A DNA stretch of 35,916 bases from Aquisalinus sp. (GTDB lineage Bacteria; Pseudomonadota; Alphaproteobacteria; Caulobacterales; Parvularculaceae). The notes beneath the pieces were generated by a model. The model did no database searches, had not been told where the DNA came from, and was given only the letters and a program-made list of their open reading frames with translations. Of this stretch, positions 15,081 to 24,469 are shown one piece after another. The DNA is taken from contig JALEGJ010000087.1 in NCBI GenBank assembly GCA_022763115.1, positions 1-35,916 of the forward strand, written 5' to 3'. The position numbers and the translations under genes are program-made. Each line of letters opens with the position of its first letter. Positions within the stretch are counted from its first letter, which is position 1.

Positions 15081-18000
15081 CTACATCATCAGTTTACGAG
15101 AAGACCGTCGCAACGCAGCGTGTCGCATCAGACCCTGCGTTATCCGCCTTCGTGGCGGCAAATGCCGGCGCCGGTAAAACCAAGGTCTTGACAGACAGGG
15201 TGATGCGCCTCCTGCTGACAGGAACGCCGCCCGCGAAAATTCTCTGCATTACTTTTACCAAGGCTGCTGCCGCAGAAATGGCGGAGCGTTTGTTCAAGCG
15301 CTTGGGCGCCTGGGCATTAATGGATGACGCCGAACTTTCTGCGCAACTGGCTGAACTGGATCAGAAAACCGAACGACAGGCAGATGAGTTGTCTCGCGCA
15401 AGACGGCTTTTCGCCAGAGCGCTGGAGACACCTGGCGGCTTGAAAATACAAACGATCCATTCTTTCTGTGAATCGCTGCTAAGGCGCTTCCCGCTCGAGG
15501 CAGGCATTGTGCCCGGCTTCACGGTGATGGAAGAGATAGATGCGAACCGTCTATTGAAAAATGCACTGGATACGGAGGTTTTACGTATCTGGCGCGACGG
15601 CGGTGAGGCAAGCCAGCAGTTTCTGGCGCTTGGCAGGCGCATGGTCGATCAGGATATCAGAAAACACACTGTAAGTCTTGTTTCGCATTTGCCGCTAATC
15701 GCCAAAGCCATGAGTGATGCTGGCGGTGCGGATCAATACTGGTCGACTATGGCAACCCTTCTCGGGGTTGAAGAGGGTGTGTCTACGCTCGAATTGGAAA
15801 AAAGGTTTATCGATCAGATGGACACTGCCTGGCTGGAGGCAGCGTATTCAGCACTCCTTGCCGGTGGAAAAAATGATAACAAACGCGCAGCTGCTTTAAG
15901 GCTTTTTCTTGATGCAGAAGATAGTGAGAAAATTGATTGTGCCAAGGCTCTCTATCTCAAGTCTGACAAAATTGAGCCGCTTAAGGATGTGTCCTCGAAG
16001 CAGGCCCGGAAACATCTGCCCGGGCTTGAGGAGAAGTTGAAAGAGCAGCAGGAATCATTGTTGCAGCTTGCGGATCAATTGAGAGGGTTTGAGATCTATC
16101 AGGAGACAAGGTTTCTGTATGGTCTGGCTGAAAGCGTTGCAGGCAGATATGCGGCGCAGAAGAGTTTCCGTGGTTTTCTTGATTTCGATGACCTGATCCG
16201 AAAAACAGCAGAGCTTTTCAGCCGAACAACATCAGCATGGGTTATGTATAAACTGGATCAGGGTCTGGACCATGTTCTGCTCGATGAAGCGCAGGACACG
16301 AGTGAGGTTCAGTGGCAGGTGGTGATGCAGCCCCTGAAAGAGTTTTTCTCGGGCGAGGGCGCACGGGAGGTCAGCAGAACCGCCTTTGTGGTCGGGGATG
16401 GCAAGCAGTCTATTTATTCTTTTCAGGGTGCTGATGTTGAATTGTTTACGCGCCATCAGGGAATCCTGCATGACCTTGTAACGGGGGCAGGCGAGCGCTT
16501 TGAGTTTTGTGACCTGGCTCTTTCCTTCCGCTCTGCAGCCCCGGTGCTCGATTTTGTGGATGCGGTATTCGATGCGGACAAGGCAGAAGGTGCTGCTCGG
16601 GGCGTGTCAGAAGAAGTCAGCCTCAAACATTACTCAAATCGGACTGGTGCAGCAGGACTGGTTGAACTCTGGCCCCTGTTTGAAAAGCAGGAAACCAAGA
16701 AGGGAAATCCCTGGGACGCGCCAGTCGATATGCCCGATCCGGACAGCCCGGAAACGGTTCTGGCCAAATCAATCTCATCCACCATCAGGAAATGGCTTGA
16801 TACTGATGAAATTCTGGCTTCTCGAGGTCGCGCCATCCGGCCTGGTGACATCATGATCTTGTGCAAGCGGCGCGGATCTGTTTTCAGGGAAATTGTCAGG
16901 GCATTGATAAAAGATAATGTGCCAACAGCGGGAAGCGACAGATTACGCCTGCAGGATCATATTGCTGTGATGGACCTGATGTCCGTGGTGCGCTTTATCC
17001 TGCAACCAGCTGACGACTTAAGTCTCGCCGAGGTACTCAAAAGCCCGCTTTTCAGTTTGACGGATGAGGATCTTTTTCAGGTGGTGCATCATCGCCCACG
17101 GGGCATGAGCCTGTGGCAAAGCCTCCTGAAGAGAGTGAAAGAAGAGCCTGCAGGCAAATATACTACGGCAGTTTCGGTGTTGCAGGACGCTATTTCACAT
17201 GGCGAGCGACAGGGTCCGGTGCGGCTTTTTCAGTTCCTGCTGGAAAGTGGTGTACCGTCCGGCTGGCAGCGCTTTCATAGTCGCCTTGGGGCTGGCGCAA
17301 GGGAAATCATCGAAGAGTTTCTTGATGAAGCTATGGCATATGAGCTTGGCAACCCGAGAACGCTTCAGGGTTTTCTGCAGCATTATGAGGGTTTGCAAGG
17401 TGACCTTAAGCGGGAATCCGAGGGTGGTGAAGATCTTGTTCGTGTCATGACGGTACACGGATCAAAAGGATTGGAAGCAGATATCGTATTCATCGCTGAT
17501 GCCACCTACCCGGACTCTTTTTCGGTTGATCCGTGGCTGCAACTGGTTGGTCCGGGGACGGCGGGCCATACCGTGCCCCAAAACGGTTATATGGCGTTCA
17601 GTACCAGCAAAAAACGGGATAACGCCGCAACAACAGCAGCACGAGAATATGCGGAGATGCTGGAGGCTGAAGAATACCGCCGGCAGTTCTATGTGGCGAT
17701 GACGCGTGCGCGAGACCGCCTGTATATCTGCGGAAAAATGCCGGGTAGAATCACGAAGGAAAAACTTTTGGAAAAGCCTCTTGCAGCAGCGAGCTGGTAC
17801 ACATTGGCCAGAAAGGGTTTTGATACGCTGGAATCTGGCGGCGTCACTATTTCAAGGCATGAGGCATCATGGGGTGGTGATATTCTTCGTTACGCAACAG
17901 AGCAAACAGTCATTCCTGATACAGAAGAAAAGAAAGAAGTCGAGGCGGAAATAACTCCACCTGGCTGGCTGCACATACCCGCTGAACCAGAAGCTGCAGT

Positions 18001-18643
18001 TTCACGTCTCCAGCCCTCAAGGCTCCAGGCAATAGAAGCGGACCAGCAAACAGTCATATCAGGTAAACCTGAACCTTCAGTCTATGCGCCGATTGAGGCT
18101 ACGGGCGGTATGCTTTCGCCCTACACGCGGGGCAATGCCCTGCACCTCTTGCTGGAACGTTTGCCGGACGTGCCGCATGATTTGCGGCAGGAAACAGGTC
18201 TGATGTTGTTGCGCAAGCATTATGCGGGACTGCCTGATAATCTTTATACAGAGTGGTTGTCGGAGGTCATGATAGTTTTATCTGACGACATTTTCGCGCC
18301 TGTTTTCGGGGCGGGCTCAAAAGCGGAAGTCCCGGTCACAGGCTTGCTGGAGACGGTCAGAGGGAAAGAGATTGTCTCGGGCCAAATAGATCGGCTGATT
18401 ATCGGCGAGCGACAGATCAGCATTGTGGATTATAAGACAAACAGGCCACCGCCCAAGTCAGCAGAAGATATTCCCTTCGCCTATCTCGCCCAGCTTGCCT
18501 TGTATCGCGCTTTGCTGCAGCAGACCTATCCGGACAGGGAAATATCCTGTGCCCTGTTATGGACCTGGCAGGCGCGCTTGATGCCTGTGCCCGACAGCCT
18601 TCTCGATCACGCATTTGTGCAGGTGACCGGCGCAAGCACATGA
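15077..18643 (+). CDS. addA: Double-strand-break repair helicase-nuclease AddA
   Basis: A 1188-residue UvrD/Rep-type (SF1A) helicase with a C-terminal nuclease. Motifs in order: Walker A NAGAGKT (29-35); motif Ia LCITFTKAAAAEM; motif II DEAQD (403-407); motif III VVGDGKQSIYSFQGAD; motif V MTVHGSKGLEADIVFI; motif VI YVAMTRARDRLYI; and the nuclease GQIDRLI with VDYKTNRPP (Asp1118, Lys1120) followed by YLAQLALYR. It moves 3' to 5' along DNA and pairs with AddB. The start is GTG at 15077, overlapping the addB stop, with a run of G residues (15066-15072) as Shine-Dalgarno site. An ATG at 15073 is out of frame. Length is normal for alphaproteobacteria. Confidence 0.95.
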   Translation: MTTSSVYEKTVATQRVASDPALSAFVAANAGAGKTKVLTDRVMRLLLTGTPPAKILCITFTKAAAAEMAERLFKRLGAWALMDDAELSAQLAELDQKTERQADELSRARRLFARALETPGGLKIQTIHSFCESLLRRFPLEAGIVPGFTVMEEIDANRLLKNALDTEVLRIWRDGGEASQQFLALGRRMVDQDIRKHTVSLVSHLPLIAKAMSDAGGADQYWSTMATLLGVEEGVSTLELEKRFIDQMDTAWLEAAYSALLAGGKNDNKRAAALRLFLDAEDSEKIDCAKALYLKSDKIEPLKDVSSKQARKHLPGLEEKLKEQQESLLQLADQLRGFEIYQETRFLYGLAESVAGRYAAQKSFRGFLDFDDLIRKTAELFSRTTSAWVMYKLDQGLDHVLLDEAQDTSEVQWQVVMQPLKEFFSGEGAREVSRTAFVVGDGKQSIYSFQGADVELFTRHQGILHDLVTGAGERFEFCDLALSFRSAAPVLDFVDAVFDADKAEGAARGVSEEVSLKHYSNRTGAAGLVELWPLFEKQETKKGNPWDAPVDMPDPDSPETVLAKSISSTIRKWLDTDEILASRGRAIRPGDIMILCKRRGSVFREIVRALIKDNVPTAGSDRLRLQDHIAVMDLMSVVRFILQPADDLSLAEVLKSPLFSLTDEDLFQVVHHRPRGMSLWQSLLKRVKEEPAGKYTTAVSVLQDAISHGERQGPVRLFQFLLESGVPSGWQRFHSRLGAGAREIIEEFLDEAMAYELGNPRTLQGFLQHYEGLQGDLKRESEGGEDLVRVMTVHGSKGLEADIVFIADATYPDSFSVDPWLQLVGPGTAGHTVPQNGYMAFSTSKKRDNAATTAAREYAEMLEAEEYRRQFYVAMTRARDRLYICGKMPGRITKEKLLEKPLAAASWYTLARKGFDTLESGGVTISRHEASWGGDILRYATEQTVIPDTEEKKEVEAEITPPGWLHIPAEPEAAVSRLQPSRLQAIEADQQTVISGKPEPSVYAPIEATGGMLSPYTRGNALHLLLERLPDVPHDLRQETGLMLLRKHYAGLPDNLYTEWLSEVMIVLSDDIFAPVFGAGSKAEVPVTGLLETVRGKEIVSGQIDRLIIGERQISIVDYKTNRPPPKSAEDIPFAYLAQLALYRALLQQTYPDREISCALLWTWQARLMPVPDSLLDHAFVQVTGAST

Positions 18644-18652
18644 CAGAACGCC

Positions 18653-18680
18653 TTGATCGCAGAGCGTTGCTGCTTATGTT
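18653..18680 (+). promoter_or_regulatory. Candidate promoter of trxA
   Basis: TTGATC (18653-18658) and TATGTT (18675-18680) are separated by 16 nt in the 70-nt spacer between addA and trxA. The spacing is slightly short and the -10 imperfect. It would let trxA be expressed apart from the repair genes. Confidence 0.3.
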
Positions 18681-18713
18681 GATCCCGAACAAGATTGTTA
18701 AAGGAGCCCTGCC

Positions 18714-19046
18714 ATGGCGATTATAAACGTAACTGACGACAGCTTTGATGCTGATGTATTGAAATCATCAGAGCCTGTGCTGGTTGATTTCTGGGCAACA
18801 TGGTGCGGTCCGTGCCGCCAGATTGCCCCTGCGCTAGAAGAAATTGCCGGGGAGTTGGATGGCAAGCTGACGGTCGCCAAAATTGATATTGACGATAACC
18901 CGAACACCCCGGGTCAGTTTGGTGTGCGCGGCGTGCCAACCCTGATGATCTTCAAGGGCGGTGAGGCTGTGGCAACATCTGTTGGCGCCAAGCCAAAGAG
19001 CGACCTTCTGGCCTGGGTCAATCAGACCATCTCGGCTGCTGCCTGA
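18714..19046 (+). CDS. trxA: Thioredoxin
   Basis: A 110-residue cytoplasmic thiol-disulfide reductant. The redox motif WCGPC (Cys31, Cys34) lies in VLVDFWATWCGPCRQIAP, the cis-proline loop is GVRGVPTLMIF, and AKIDIDDNP before it matches thioredoxin 1. There is no signal peptide. AAGGAG 8 nt before the ATG is a strong Shine-Dalgarno site. The gene follows addA by 70 nt; trxA after addAB is a recurring arrangement in alphaproteobacteria. A strong terminator follows, ending the long run that began at tsaE. Confidence 0.96.
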   Translation: MAIINVTDDSFDADVLKSSEPVLVDFWATWCGPCRQIAPALEEIAGELDGKLTVAKIDIDDNPNTPGQFGVRGVPTLMIFKGGEAVATSVGAKPKSDLLAWVNQTISAAA

Positions 19047-19068
19047 CGCACCCGGCAGAACTTTTGAG

Positions 19069-19094
19069 AAAAGCCTGCTCCGGCAGGCTTTTTT
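19069..19094 (+). terminator. Strong intrinsic terminator after trxA
   Basis: A 10-bp perfect stem, AAAAGCCTGC (19069-19078) with GCAGGCTTTT (19083-19092), closes a TCCG loop and ends in a run of six T residues (19089-19094). It lies 22 nt after the trxA stop. Confidence 0.88.
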
Positions 19095-19170
19095 ACATTG
19101 ATACGCCTGTTCCCGGATGGTGCGAATGCCTGGTATAAAACTCAGTAGCGGGACAAACACTCCCGCCTAG

Positions 19171-19183
19171 AGTGTTATACACT
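19171..19183. repeat. Short dyad in the trxA-RNase D gene spacer
   Basis: AGTGT-TAT-ACACT is the only notable structure in the 180 nt between the trxA terminator and the exonuclease gene. It is AT-rich, overlaps a possible -10 (TATACA) and lies 91 nt before the next ATG. It may be an operator; no regulator is recognised. Confidence 0.25.
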
Positions 19184-19274
19184 ATTAAGTGCAGGTGTTT
19201 CGGTTGCGTCCATTGACAAAATGTCCAACCAGCCTGCATCTGTCCTGTAAGCGAATAGAATTCCGGGAAGTCAA

Positions 19275-19889
19275 ATGACGATATATCTGCATCAGGGCGA
19301 TCTGCCCGAAGACATCAAGTTTGAAGGCTCAGTTGCTGTTGATAGCGAGACAATGGGGCTGAATCCGCATCGCGACAGCCTGTGCGTCGTGCAATTATCT
19401 GCCGGTGACGGTGATGCTCACCTCGTTCAACTGGACCGTACGTCTTATGATGCGCCTAATTTGAAGAAACTGCTTCAGGACCATCAGGTCTTGAAAATCT
19501 TCCATTTTGCGCGCTTTGACGTGGCGGTTTTCCGCGCTTACCTCGGCATAGAGACATCGCCTGTTTATTGCACCAAAATCGCATCAAAACTTTGTCGTAC
19601 CTATACTGATAAACACGGCCTGAAAGACGTCTGCCGCGAACTGGGTGGGGTCGATATGTCCAAGCAGCAGCAATCCTCGGATTGGGGAGCAGAGGAGTTG
19701 AGCGATGCGCAGAAGAATTACGCAGCCGCTGATGTCCTGTATCTGCATTTGATCAGGGAAAAGCTGGATGCCATGCTCGCGCGGGAAGGGCGTGCCGATC
19801 TGGCTGCAGCATGCTTTGAGTTTCTCCCGTTCCGGGCGCGTCTGGATCTGGAGGGCTGGCCGGATCAGGACATCTTCGCGCATTCGTGA
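19275..19889 (+). CDS. RNase D-like 3'-5' exonuclease
   Basis: A 204-residue DEDDy exonuclease. The four acidic ligands and the catalytic Tyr are visible: Asp-x-Glu in VAVDSETMGL, Asp in FHFARFDVAVF, and Tyr-x3-Asp in YAAADVLYLH. Unlike E. coli RNase D (about 375 residues) it ends after the nuclease domain and has no HRDC domains; this short form is common in alphaproteobacteria. It probably trims the 3' ends of structured RNAs such as tRNA precursors. GGGAAG (19265-19270) precedes the ATG. It stands directly upstream of lptC, a conserved arrangement, but the proteins are not known to cooperate. Confidence 0.9.
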   Translation: MTIYLHQGDLPEDIKFEGSVAVDSETMGLNPHRDSLCVVQLSAGDGDAHLVQLDRTSYDAPNLKKLLQDHQVLKIFHFARFDVAVFRAYLGIETSPVYCTKIASKLCRTYTDKHGLKDVCRELGGVDMSKQQQSSDWGAEELSDAQKNYAAADVLYLHLIREKLDAMLAREGRADLAAACFEFLPFRARLDLEGWPDQDIFAHS

Positions 19890-20029
19890 CTTGAAAGTCG
19901 CCAACTGGTCACAATTTCCAGATAATAAACGATTATTAGCTTTTTCGTTTTGTAACGAAGTGCAATAACTCGTGAGCAGGTGCTGGCCCCGCATCATTTT
20001 CAGCCAACAAGGCCCTTAAGGCAAAGGTC

Positions 20030-20737
20030 ATGGTAACAGGTACAAGACATTCCGCGACGGCAATGCGGAAGAAACGTGTCAGGCGACACAGCCGCTTCGT
20101 GCGGGCTGCGCGTTTGTCCTTGCCTGTATTGATCGCCGGGATCGTCGCAGCCTACGTCATCACTGCCACCCCCCATACGGTGGACCAGTCATTTCTGGCC
20201 CAGTTTGAAAATCTTGATGCACCAACCGAAGATCTGCGCATGGAGCAACCGCGCTTCCTGAATGAGGACAAGCAAGGTCGCCCATATGAGGTCAAGGCAG
20301 GAGCCGCTGTTCAGAACCCCGCCATTCCGGATTTCATCTCCCTGGAAAATCCTGAAGCCTTTAAGGCCCTGGGCGATATTGACCAGTCATTGGTGACAGC
20401 GCGCACCGGGCTTTACAGCCTTGGTAACAAGACCATTAAGCTGGATTCAGAAGTTGAATTCAAGCAGGGGATTGGCGACCAGGAAATCGTATTGAATATG
20501 GAGGCGGCAGAAGTACGTCTCGAAGACAGAACGGTCCATTCTGATGTTAATGTGTACGGCGAAAATCAGAATGGCAGCATCAGCGCTGAGGGTATGACAG
20601 CCTTTGAGGAAGAGGGGCGTACTGTCTTCTATAATGCGCGTATGGTCATCGCGCCGAAAGGTGAGACCAAAAAGCTGCGTGACGGTGAAACGTCGCAGTC
20701 GGCAGAAACAGGGGAAGACGAAACGCCTGACACATGA
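20030..20737 (+). CDS. lptC: LPS export periplasmic anchor LptC
   Basis: A 235-residue bitopic protein. A basic N-terminus (RKKRVRRHSRFVRAARL) is followed by one transmembrane helix (about residues 29-47) and a periplasmic beta-jellyroll with the family marks RPYEVKAGAAVQNP and GLYSLGNKTIKLDSEVEF. LptC takes LPS from the LptB2FG ABC transporter and hands it to LptA. The C-terminus is a disordered, Glu/Thr-rich tail. AAAGG lies just before the ATG. Sequence conservation in this family is low, but the order lptC-lptA-lptB makes the call safe. Confidence 0.92.
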   Translation: MVTGTRHSATAMRKKRVRRHSRFVRAARLSLPVLIAGIVAAYVITATPHTVDQSFLAQFENLDAPTEDLRMEQPRFLNEDKQGRPYEVKAGAAVQNPAIPDFISLENPEAFKALGDIDQSLVTARTGLYSLGNKTIKLDSEVEFKQGIGDQEIVLNMEAAEVRLEDRTVHSDVNVYGENQNGSISAEGMTAFEEEGRTVFYNARMVIAPKGETKKLRDGETSQSAETGEDETPDT

Positions 20738-20778
20738 TAATTAACAGGCATAATGCCTAATATTGCCGGATTGCCAGA

Positions 20779-21267
20779 ATGCTGAAAACAATAATGAAAA
20801 AATCCTGTCACGCCTTGATCGCGGGGGCGCTCGTTCTGGGCGCTGCATCCGCTAATGCACAACTCAATGCCGGGTCCGATGCGCCGATTGATATCACCGG
20901 GGAGCAGTTTGAGGCATTTCGTGATCGGGATTACGTCGTCTGGACGGGGGACGTACAGGTCGTGCAGGGCGAAGCCATTTTGACAGCTCCGAAACTAACC
21001 ATATTCGGTGTTGAAAGTGGCAATCTGCAACGCATCAACGCTGAAGGCGGCATCCGATACACGAACGGGGCTGAAGCCATTTCCAGCCGGGATGCTGTGT
21101 ATTCGGCAGAAGATGAGACGGTGATTTTCACTGGTGATGTTGTGGTGGTGCAAGGTGAGCAGGTTTTAACCGGCGGCAGGCTTGTCTATTACACCCAGAC
21201 AGGGCAGTTAAACTTCACTTCTGCCGGTGACGACAGAGTGCGTGGCATATTCATTACAGAAGACTAA
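20779..21267 (+). CDS. lptA: LPS transport periplasmic bridge protein LptA
   Basis: A 162-residue periplasmic protein with a cleavable signal peptide (likely cut after SANA, residue 27). An OstA/LptA jellyroll follows: PIDITGEQFEAF, YVVWTGDVQVVQGEAILTAPKLTIF and a second repeat VIFTGDVVVVQGEQVLTGGRLVYY. Head-to-tail oligomers of LptA form the bridge on which LPS crosses to the outer membrane. A second ATG at residue 6 is an alternative start. The end of the gene is close to or overlaps the start region of lptB, depending on the lptB start used. Confidence 0.93.
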   Translation: MLKTIMKKSCHALIAGALVLGAASANAQLNAGSDAPIDITGEQFEAFRDRDYVVWTGDVQVVQGEAILTAPKLTIFGVESGNLQRINAEGGIRYTNGAEAISSRDAVYSAEDETVIFTGDVVVVQGEQVLTGGRLVYYTQTGQLNFTSAGDDRVRGIFITED

Positions 21268-21292
21268 CTACCTTGCGAGCAAGGGACCGAGA

Positions 21293-22099
21293 TTGTTGAA
21301 AAACCCGGATATTCAGGATCGTGCTGCCGATATTGCGCGCAAAGTCCCTGTAAAGGAGCGGGCGCAGAAAAAAAAGCGTGCCGGGCTTGTCGCAGAAGGG
21401 TTGGAGAAAACATATCGCCGCCGTCCCGTCGTGCATGGTGCCAGCGTTTCCGTGCAGCGCGGCGAGGTTGTCGGCCTGTTGGGGCCGAATGGTGCTGGCA
21501 AAACCACCTGCTTCTATATGGTAACTGGTCTTATTCCGGTTGATGCGGGGGAAATCTGGATAGACGGTTTCAATGTCACCCGGCTGCCAATGTATCAGCG
21601 CGCGAAGCTTGGCATCGGCTATCTGCCCCAGGAAGCGTCGATTTTCAGAGGCCTTACGGTCGAACAGAATTTACGCGCTGTCGTTGAACTTGCTTACAAG
21701 GGCAAAGAGGAGCGCGAGCAGGTGATTAATCGCCTGTTGGCTGAATTCAAGATTGAACATCTGCGGACATCTTCAGCAGTGTCTCTTTCCGGCGGGGAAA
21801 GGCGACGGCTTGAGATCGCCAGAGCTCTGGCTACAGGGCCAGAGTTCATGCTGCTCGATGAGCCCTTTGCCGGTATTGATCCGCTGGCCATCAGCGATAT
21901 CCGCGAACTTGTGGCCGACCTCAAAAATCGTGGCATCGGCGTTTTGATTACCGACCATAATGTGCGTGAAACGCTCGAGATTATCGACCGGGCTTACATC
22001 ATCCATCAGGGTGAAGTGCTGGCAGAAGGGACCTCCGAGGAAATTATTGGTAACCCTGATGTGCGTCGCGTTTATCTTGGAGAAACCTTCGCATTGTAG
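21293..22099 (+). CDS. lptB: LPS export ATPase LptB
   Basis: A 268-residue ABC ATPase powering LptFG. Walker A GPNGAGKTT (64-72), Q-loop region GYLPQEASIFRGLTV, signature LSGGERRRLEIARAL, Walker B FMLLDEPFAGIDP and the switch His in LITDHNVRETLEI are intact. No ATG gives a family-like N-terminus. I place the start at TTG 21293, with AAGGGA (21281-21286) 6 nt upstream; TTG 21296 fits almost as well, and an ATG at 21227 or GTG at 21242 would overlap lptA. Compared with E. coli LptB (241 residues) there are about 27 extra, mostly charged N-terminal residues (KVPVKERAQKKKRAG). rpoN follows 48 nt downstream. Confidence 0.93.
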   Translation: MLKNPDIQDRAADIARKVPVKERAQKKKRAGLVAEGLEKTYRRRPVVHGASVSVQRGEVVGLLGPNGAGKTTCFYMVTGLIPVDAGEIWIDGFNVTRLPMYQRAKLGIGYLPQEASIFRGLTVEQNLRAVVELAYKGKEEREQVINRLLAEFKIEHLRTSSAVSLSGGERRRLEIARALATGPEFMLLDEPFAGIDPLAISDIRELVADLKNRGIGVLITDHNVRETLEIIDRAYIIHQGEVLAEGTSEEIIGNPDVRRVYLGETFAL

Positions 22100-22147
22100 A
22101 CTGACCCACAATAACAATCTCTTTGGGGTAAATGTGGGAGTTACGGT

Positions 22148-23674
22148 GTGAGCATATCGCCTAAACTTGAATTAAGACAAGGCCAACAGCTGGTCATGAC
22201 GCCGCAGCTGCAGCAGGCCATCAAGCTGTTGCAACTGACCAATCTTGAACTGCAGGAATATGTCGAGAGCCAGCTGCTCGAAAACCCTTTTCTGGAACGT
22301 GATGAACGGTCCTCCCAGCCAGAACGTGGCGATGGGGCGTCAAAGCGGGAAAAGGATGGCAGCGACCCCCATGACGGTGAAAAGCCGATCTCGCTCTCGG
22401 ATCAGGCATCCGGAAAGGATGCAGCCAGCACGCTGGATACCGACTACGATAATATTGATCCCGGCGCGTCTCGCGCTGACAAGTATGAAGCCATGAAGGC
22501 TGACAGCGGTGGCTCAGACTGGGCATCTGTCAAGCCATCGCGTGCTTATGATCTCTCGGATATGGATATGGATGCCAATCTGACGCGCGAGAAGACGCTG
22601 CATGAGCACCTGACCGAGCAGTTACATCTCTCAGTCCGGGACGAAACACGATTGATGATTGGCAGTTACCTCATCGACCTGATTGATGAGGGCGGCTATT
22701 TCCGGGATGACACGAGTGACGTTGCGGTGCGTCTTGGCACCACTGACCTTGAGGTAGAACAGGTTCTTGAGATCATTCAGGGCTTCGAGCCAGCCGGTGT
22801 CGGCGCCCGCAATCTGAGCGAATGTCTGCGGCTGCAACTGAAAGAGCTCAACCGTCTTGACCCCCGCATGGACGTCTTTCTGGAAAACCTGCACCTTCTG
22901 GGGGCTGCCGATCTGCAGGGGCTGAAAAAAGCGACCGGTTTCCGGGAGGATGAATTACAGAACTTGATCGCAGAAGTTCGCGCACTTACTCCCAAGCCAG
23001 GTCTTGCTTATGGCTTCGAGACGGTACAGGTCGTTGTGCCAGACGTTTTTGTTGGTCAGGCGGATGATGGTGGATGGAAAATTGAATTGAATTCGGAAAC
23101 CCTACCCAGGGTGATTGCCAACCAGAAATACTTCGCGAAGCTCACCTCTTCCTGCGCTCATGACGAGGAAAAAAGCTACATCACGGAGCAGATGTCGAAT
23201 GCCAGCTGGCTGGTGAAAAGTCTTGACCAGCGCGCACGCACCATTCTGAAGGTATCATCAGAGATTGTTCGTCAGCAGGATGCGTTTTTTGTGCACGGCG
23301 TCAAATATCTCAAGCCGCTCAACCTGAAGGCTGTGGCAGACGCAATCGGAATGCATGAGTCCACAGTCTCCCGAGTGACGTCCGGCAAATACATGGCGAC
23401 CTCCCGTGGCACGTTCGAGCTGAAATACTTCTTCACCTCGGCTATTGCAGCCACGACCGGGAATGTAACCCACTCGGCGGAGTCCGTACGTCATCGCATC
23501 AAGGAGCTGATCGAGGCCGAGAAAGCACAGGCTATTCTCTCGGATGATAGAATTGTGGAACTTTTGAAAGTTGAAAATATTGATATTGCGCGTCGCACGG
23601 TTGCCAAATATCGTGAGGCCATGCATATCCCCTCGTCTGTCCAGCGGCGGCGCCTCAAACAGAGAGCAATTTAA
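22148..23674 (+). CDS. rpoN: RNA polymerase sigma-54 factor
   Basis: A 508-residue sigma factor that directs RNA polymerase to -24/-12 promoters and needs AAA+ activators. The N-terminal activator-interacting region is clear (LELRQGQQLVMTPQLQQAIK, LLQLTNLELQEY). An acidic linker rich in Asp/Ser follows (about 50-120), then the core-binding domain, the helix-turn-helix (LKAVADAIGMHESTVSRVTSGKY) and the RpoN box ARRTVAKYRE (481-490) that reads the -24 element. The start is GTG at 22148 with GGGAG (22136-22140) 7 nt upstream. The lptB-rpoN-hpf-ptsN order is the classic proteobacterial rpoN locus. Confidence 0.96.
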   Translation: MSISPKLELRQGQQLVMTPQLQQAIKLLQLTNLELQEYVESQLLENPFLERDERSSQPERGDGASKREKDGSDPHDGEKPISLSDQASGKDAASTLDTDYDNIDPGASRADKYEAMKADSGGSDWASVKPSRAYDLSDMDMDANLTREKTLHEHLTEQLHLSVRDETRLMIGSYLIDLIDEGGYFRDDTSDVAVRLGTTDLEVEQVLEIIQGFEPAGVGARNLSECLRLQLKELNRLDPRMDVFLENLHLLGAADLQGLKKATGFREDELQNLIAEVRALTPKPGLAYGFETVQVVVPDVFVGQADDGGWKIELNSETLPRVIANQKYFAKLTSSCAHDEEKSYITEQMSNASWLVKSLDQRARTILKVSSEIVRQQDAFFVHGVKYLKPLNLKAVADAIGMHESTVSRVTSGKYMATSRGTFELKYFFTSAIAATTGNVTHSAESVRHRIKELIEAEKAQAILSDDRIVELLKVENIDIARRTVAKYREAMHIPSSVQRRRLKQRAI

Positions 23675-23752
23675 GCCAGCCCGACAGATACACCGGCTTG
23701 CAGCACAGCCCCCTGCGGCTTCGGGCCACATTAATATAAGAGGTAATTCCGT

Positions 23753-24331
23753 ATGGAAGTTCAGATTACGGGCAAGGGTATTGATCTGGGTGCAGCCTTG
23801 CAGACCCATGTTGAAGATCGTATTTCGGCCAGCGTGCACAAATATTTCGAGCGTTCTGCAGAAGCGCAGGTCACGTTTGCGCGCGACGGCTCGAGCATTC
23901 GCTGCGAGGCGACAACGCACCTCGCCTCAGGAGTTTTTCTGGTCGCTCAGGGTGACGCACATGACGCCTACGGTGCTTTTGATGAAGCTCTTGAAAAACT
24001 GGAAAAAAGGGTCCGCCGTTACAAGCGTCGCCTGAAAAACCATCATGCCAGTGGCAAGGATCCGCTGCCAGCCGAAAATGCGCCAAGCTATATCCTGAAA
24101 CCGCTGGACGCAGATGAGGATGGTGACGCGCCGATTGAGGATGATCCAAACCCGGTCATTGTGGCTGAAAGCACGACCAAGCTGCGTGAAATGACAGTTG
24201 GCGCTGCTGTTCTGCAGCTTGACCTGGCGGAAGAGCCGGTTTTTGTGTTCCGTAATGCGGCGCATGGCAATGTAAGCGTCGTTTATCGACGCTCGGATGG
24301 AAATGTGGGCTGGATCGACAGCGGAAAATAA
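23753..24331 (+). CDS. hpf: Ribosome hibernation promoting factor, long form
   Basis: A 192-residue protein. The N-terminal domain (about 1-100) has the S30AE/YfiA pattern (MEVQITGKGIDLGAALQTHVEDRI, EKRVRRYKRRLKNHH) and binds the mRNA/tRNA channel of the 30S subunit. The C-terminal domain (about 130-190, VIVAESTTKLREMTVGAAVLQLDL, VFVFRNAAHGNVSVVYRR) is the dimerisation module of long HPF, which ties two 70S ribosomes into 100S dimers in stationary phase or starvation. The two are joined by an acidic linker. Shine-Dalgarno AAGAGG precedes the ATG. The place downstream of rpoN is standard. Confidence 0.95.
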   Translation: MEVQITGKGIDLGAALQTHVEDRISASVHKYFERSAEAQVTFARDGSSIRCEATTHLASGVFLVAQGDAHDAYGAFDEALEKLEKRVRRYKRRLKNHHASGKDPLPAENAPSYILKPLDADEDGDAPIEDDPNPVIVAESTTKLREMTVGAAVLQLDLAEEPVFVFRNAAHGNVSVVYRRSDGNVGWIDSGK

Positions 24332-24469
24332 CCTTCAAGCCCGCCTTCAGCTTTGACACGGTCACTTTACTGAGACCCGGAAAGTGATCGGCAAGCCCTT
24401 CATCTTTTGGGGTTGTGGTCATATATGAAACCCGCTGACTTTGGCAGGCATCTTGAACTGAGGATTTGT

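Noticed and set aside
24362..24387. Terminator between hpf and ptsN
   Set aside because: The 7-bp stem is AT-rich and has no T-run, and the two genes are normally co-transcribed.
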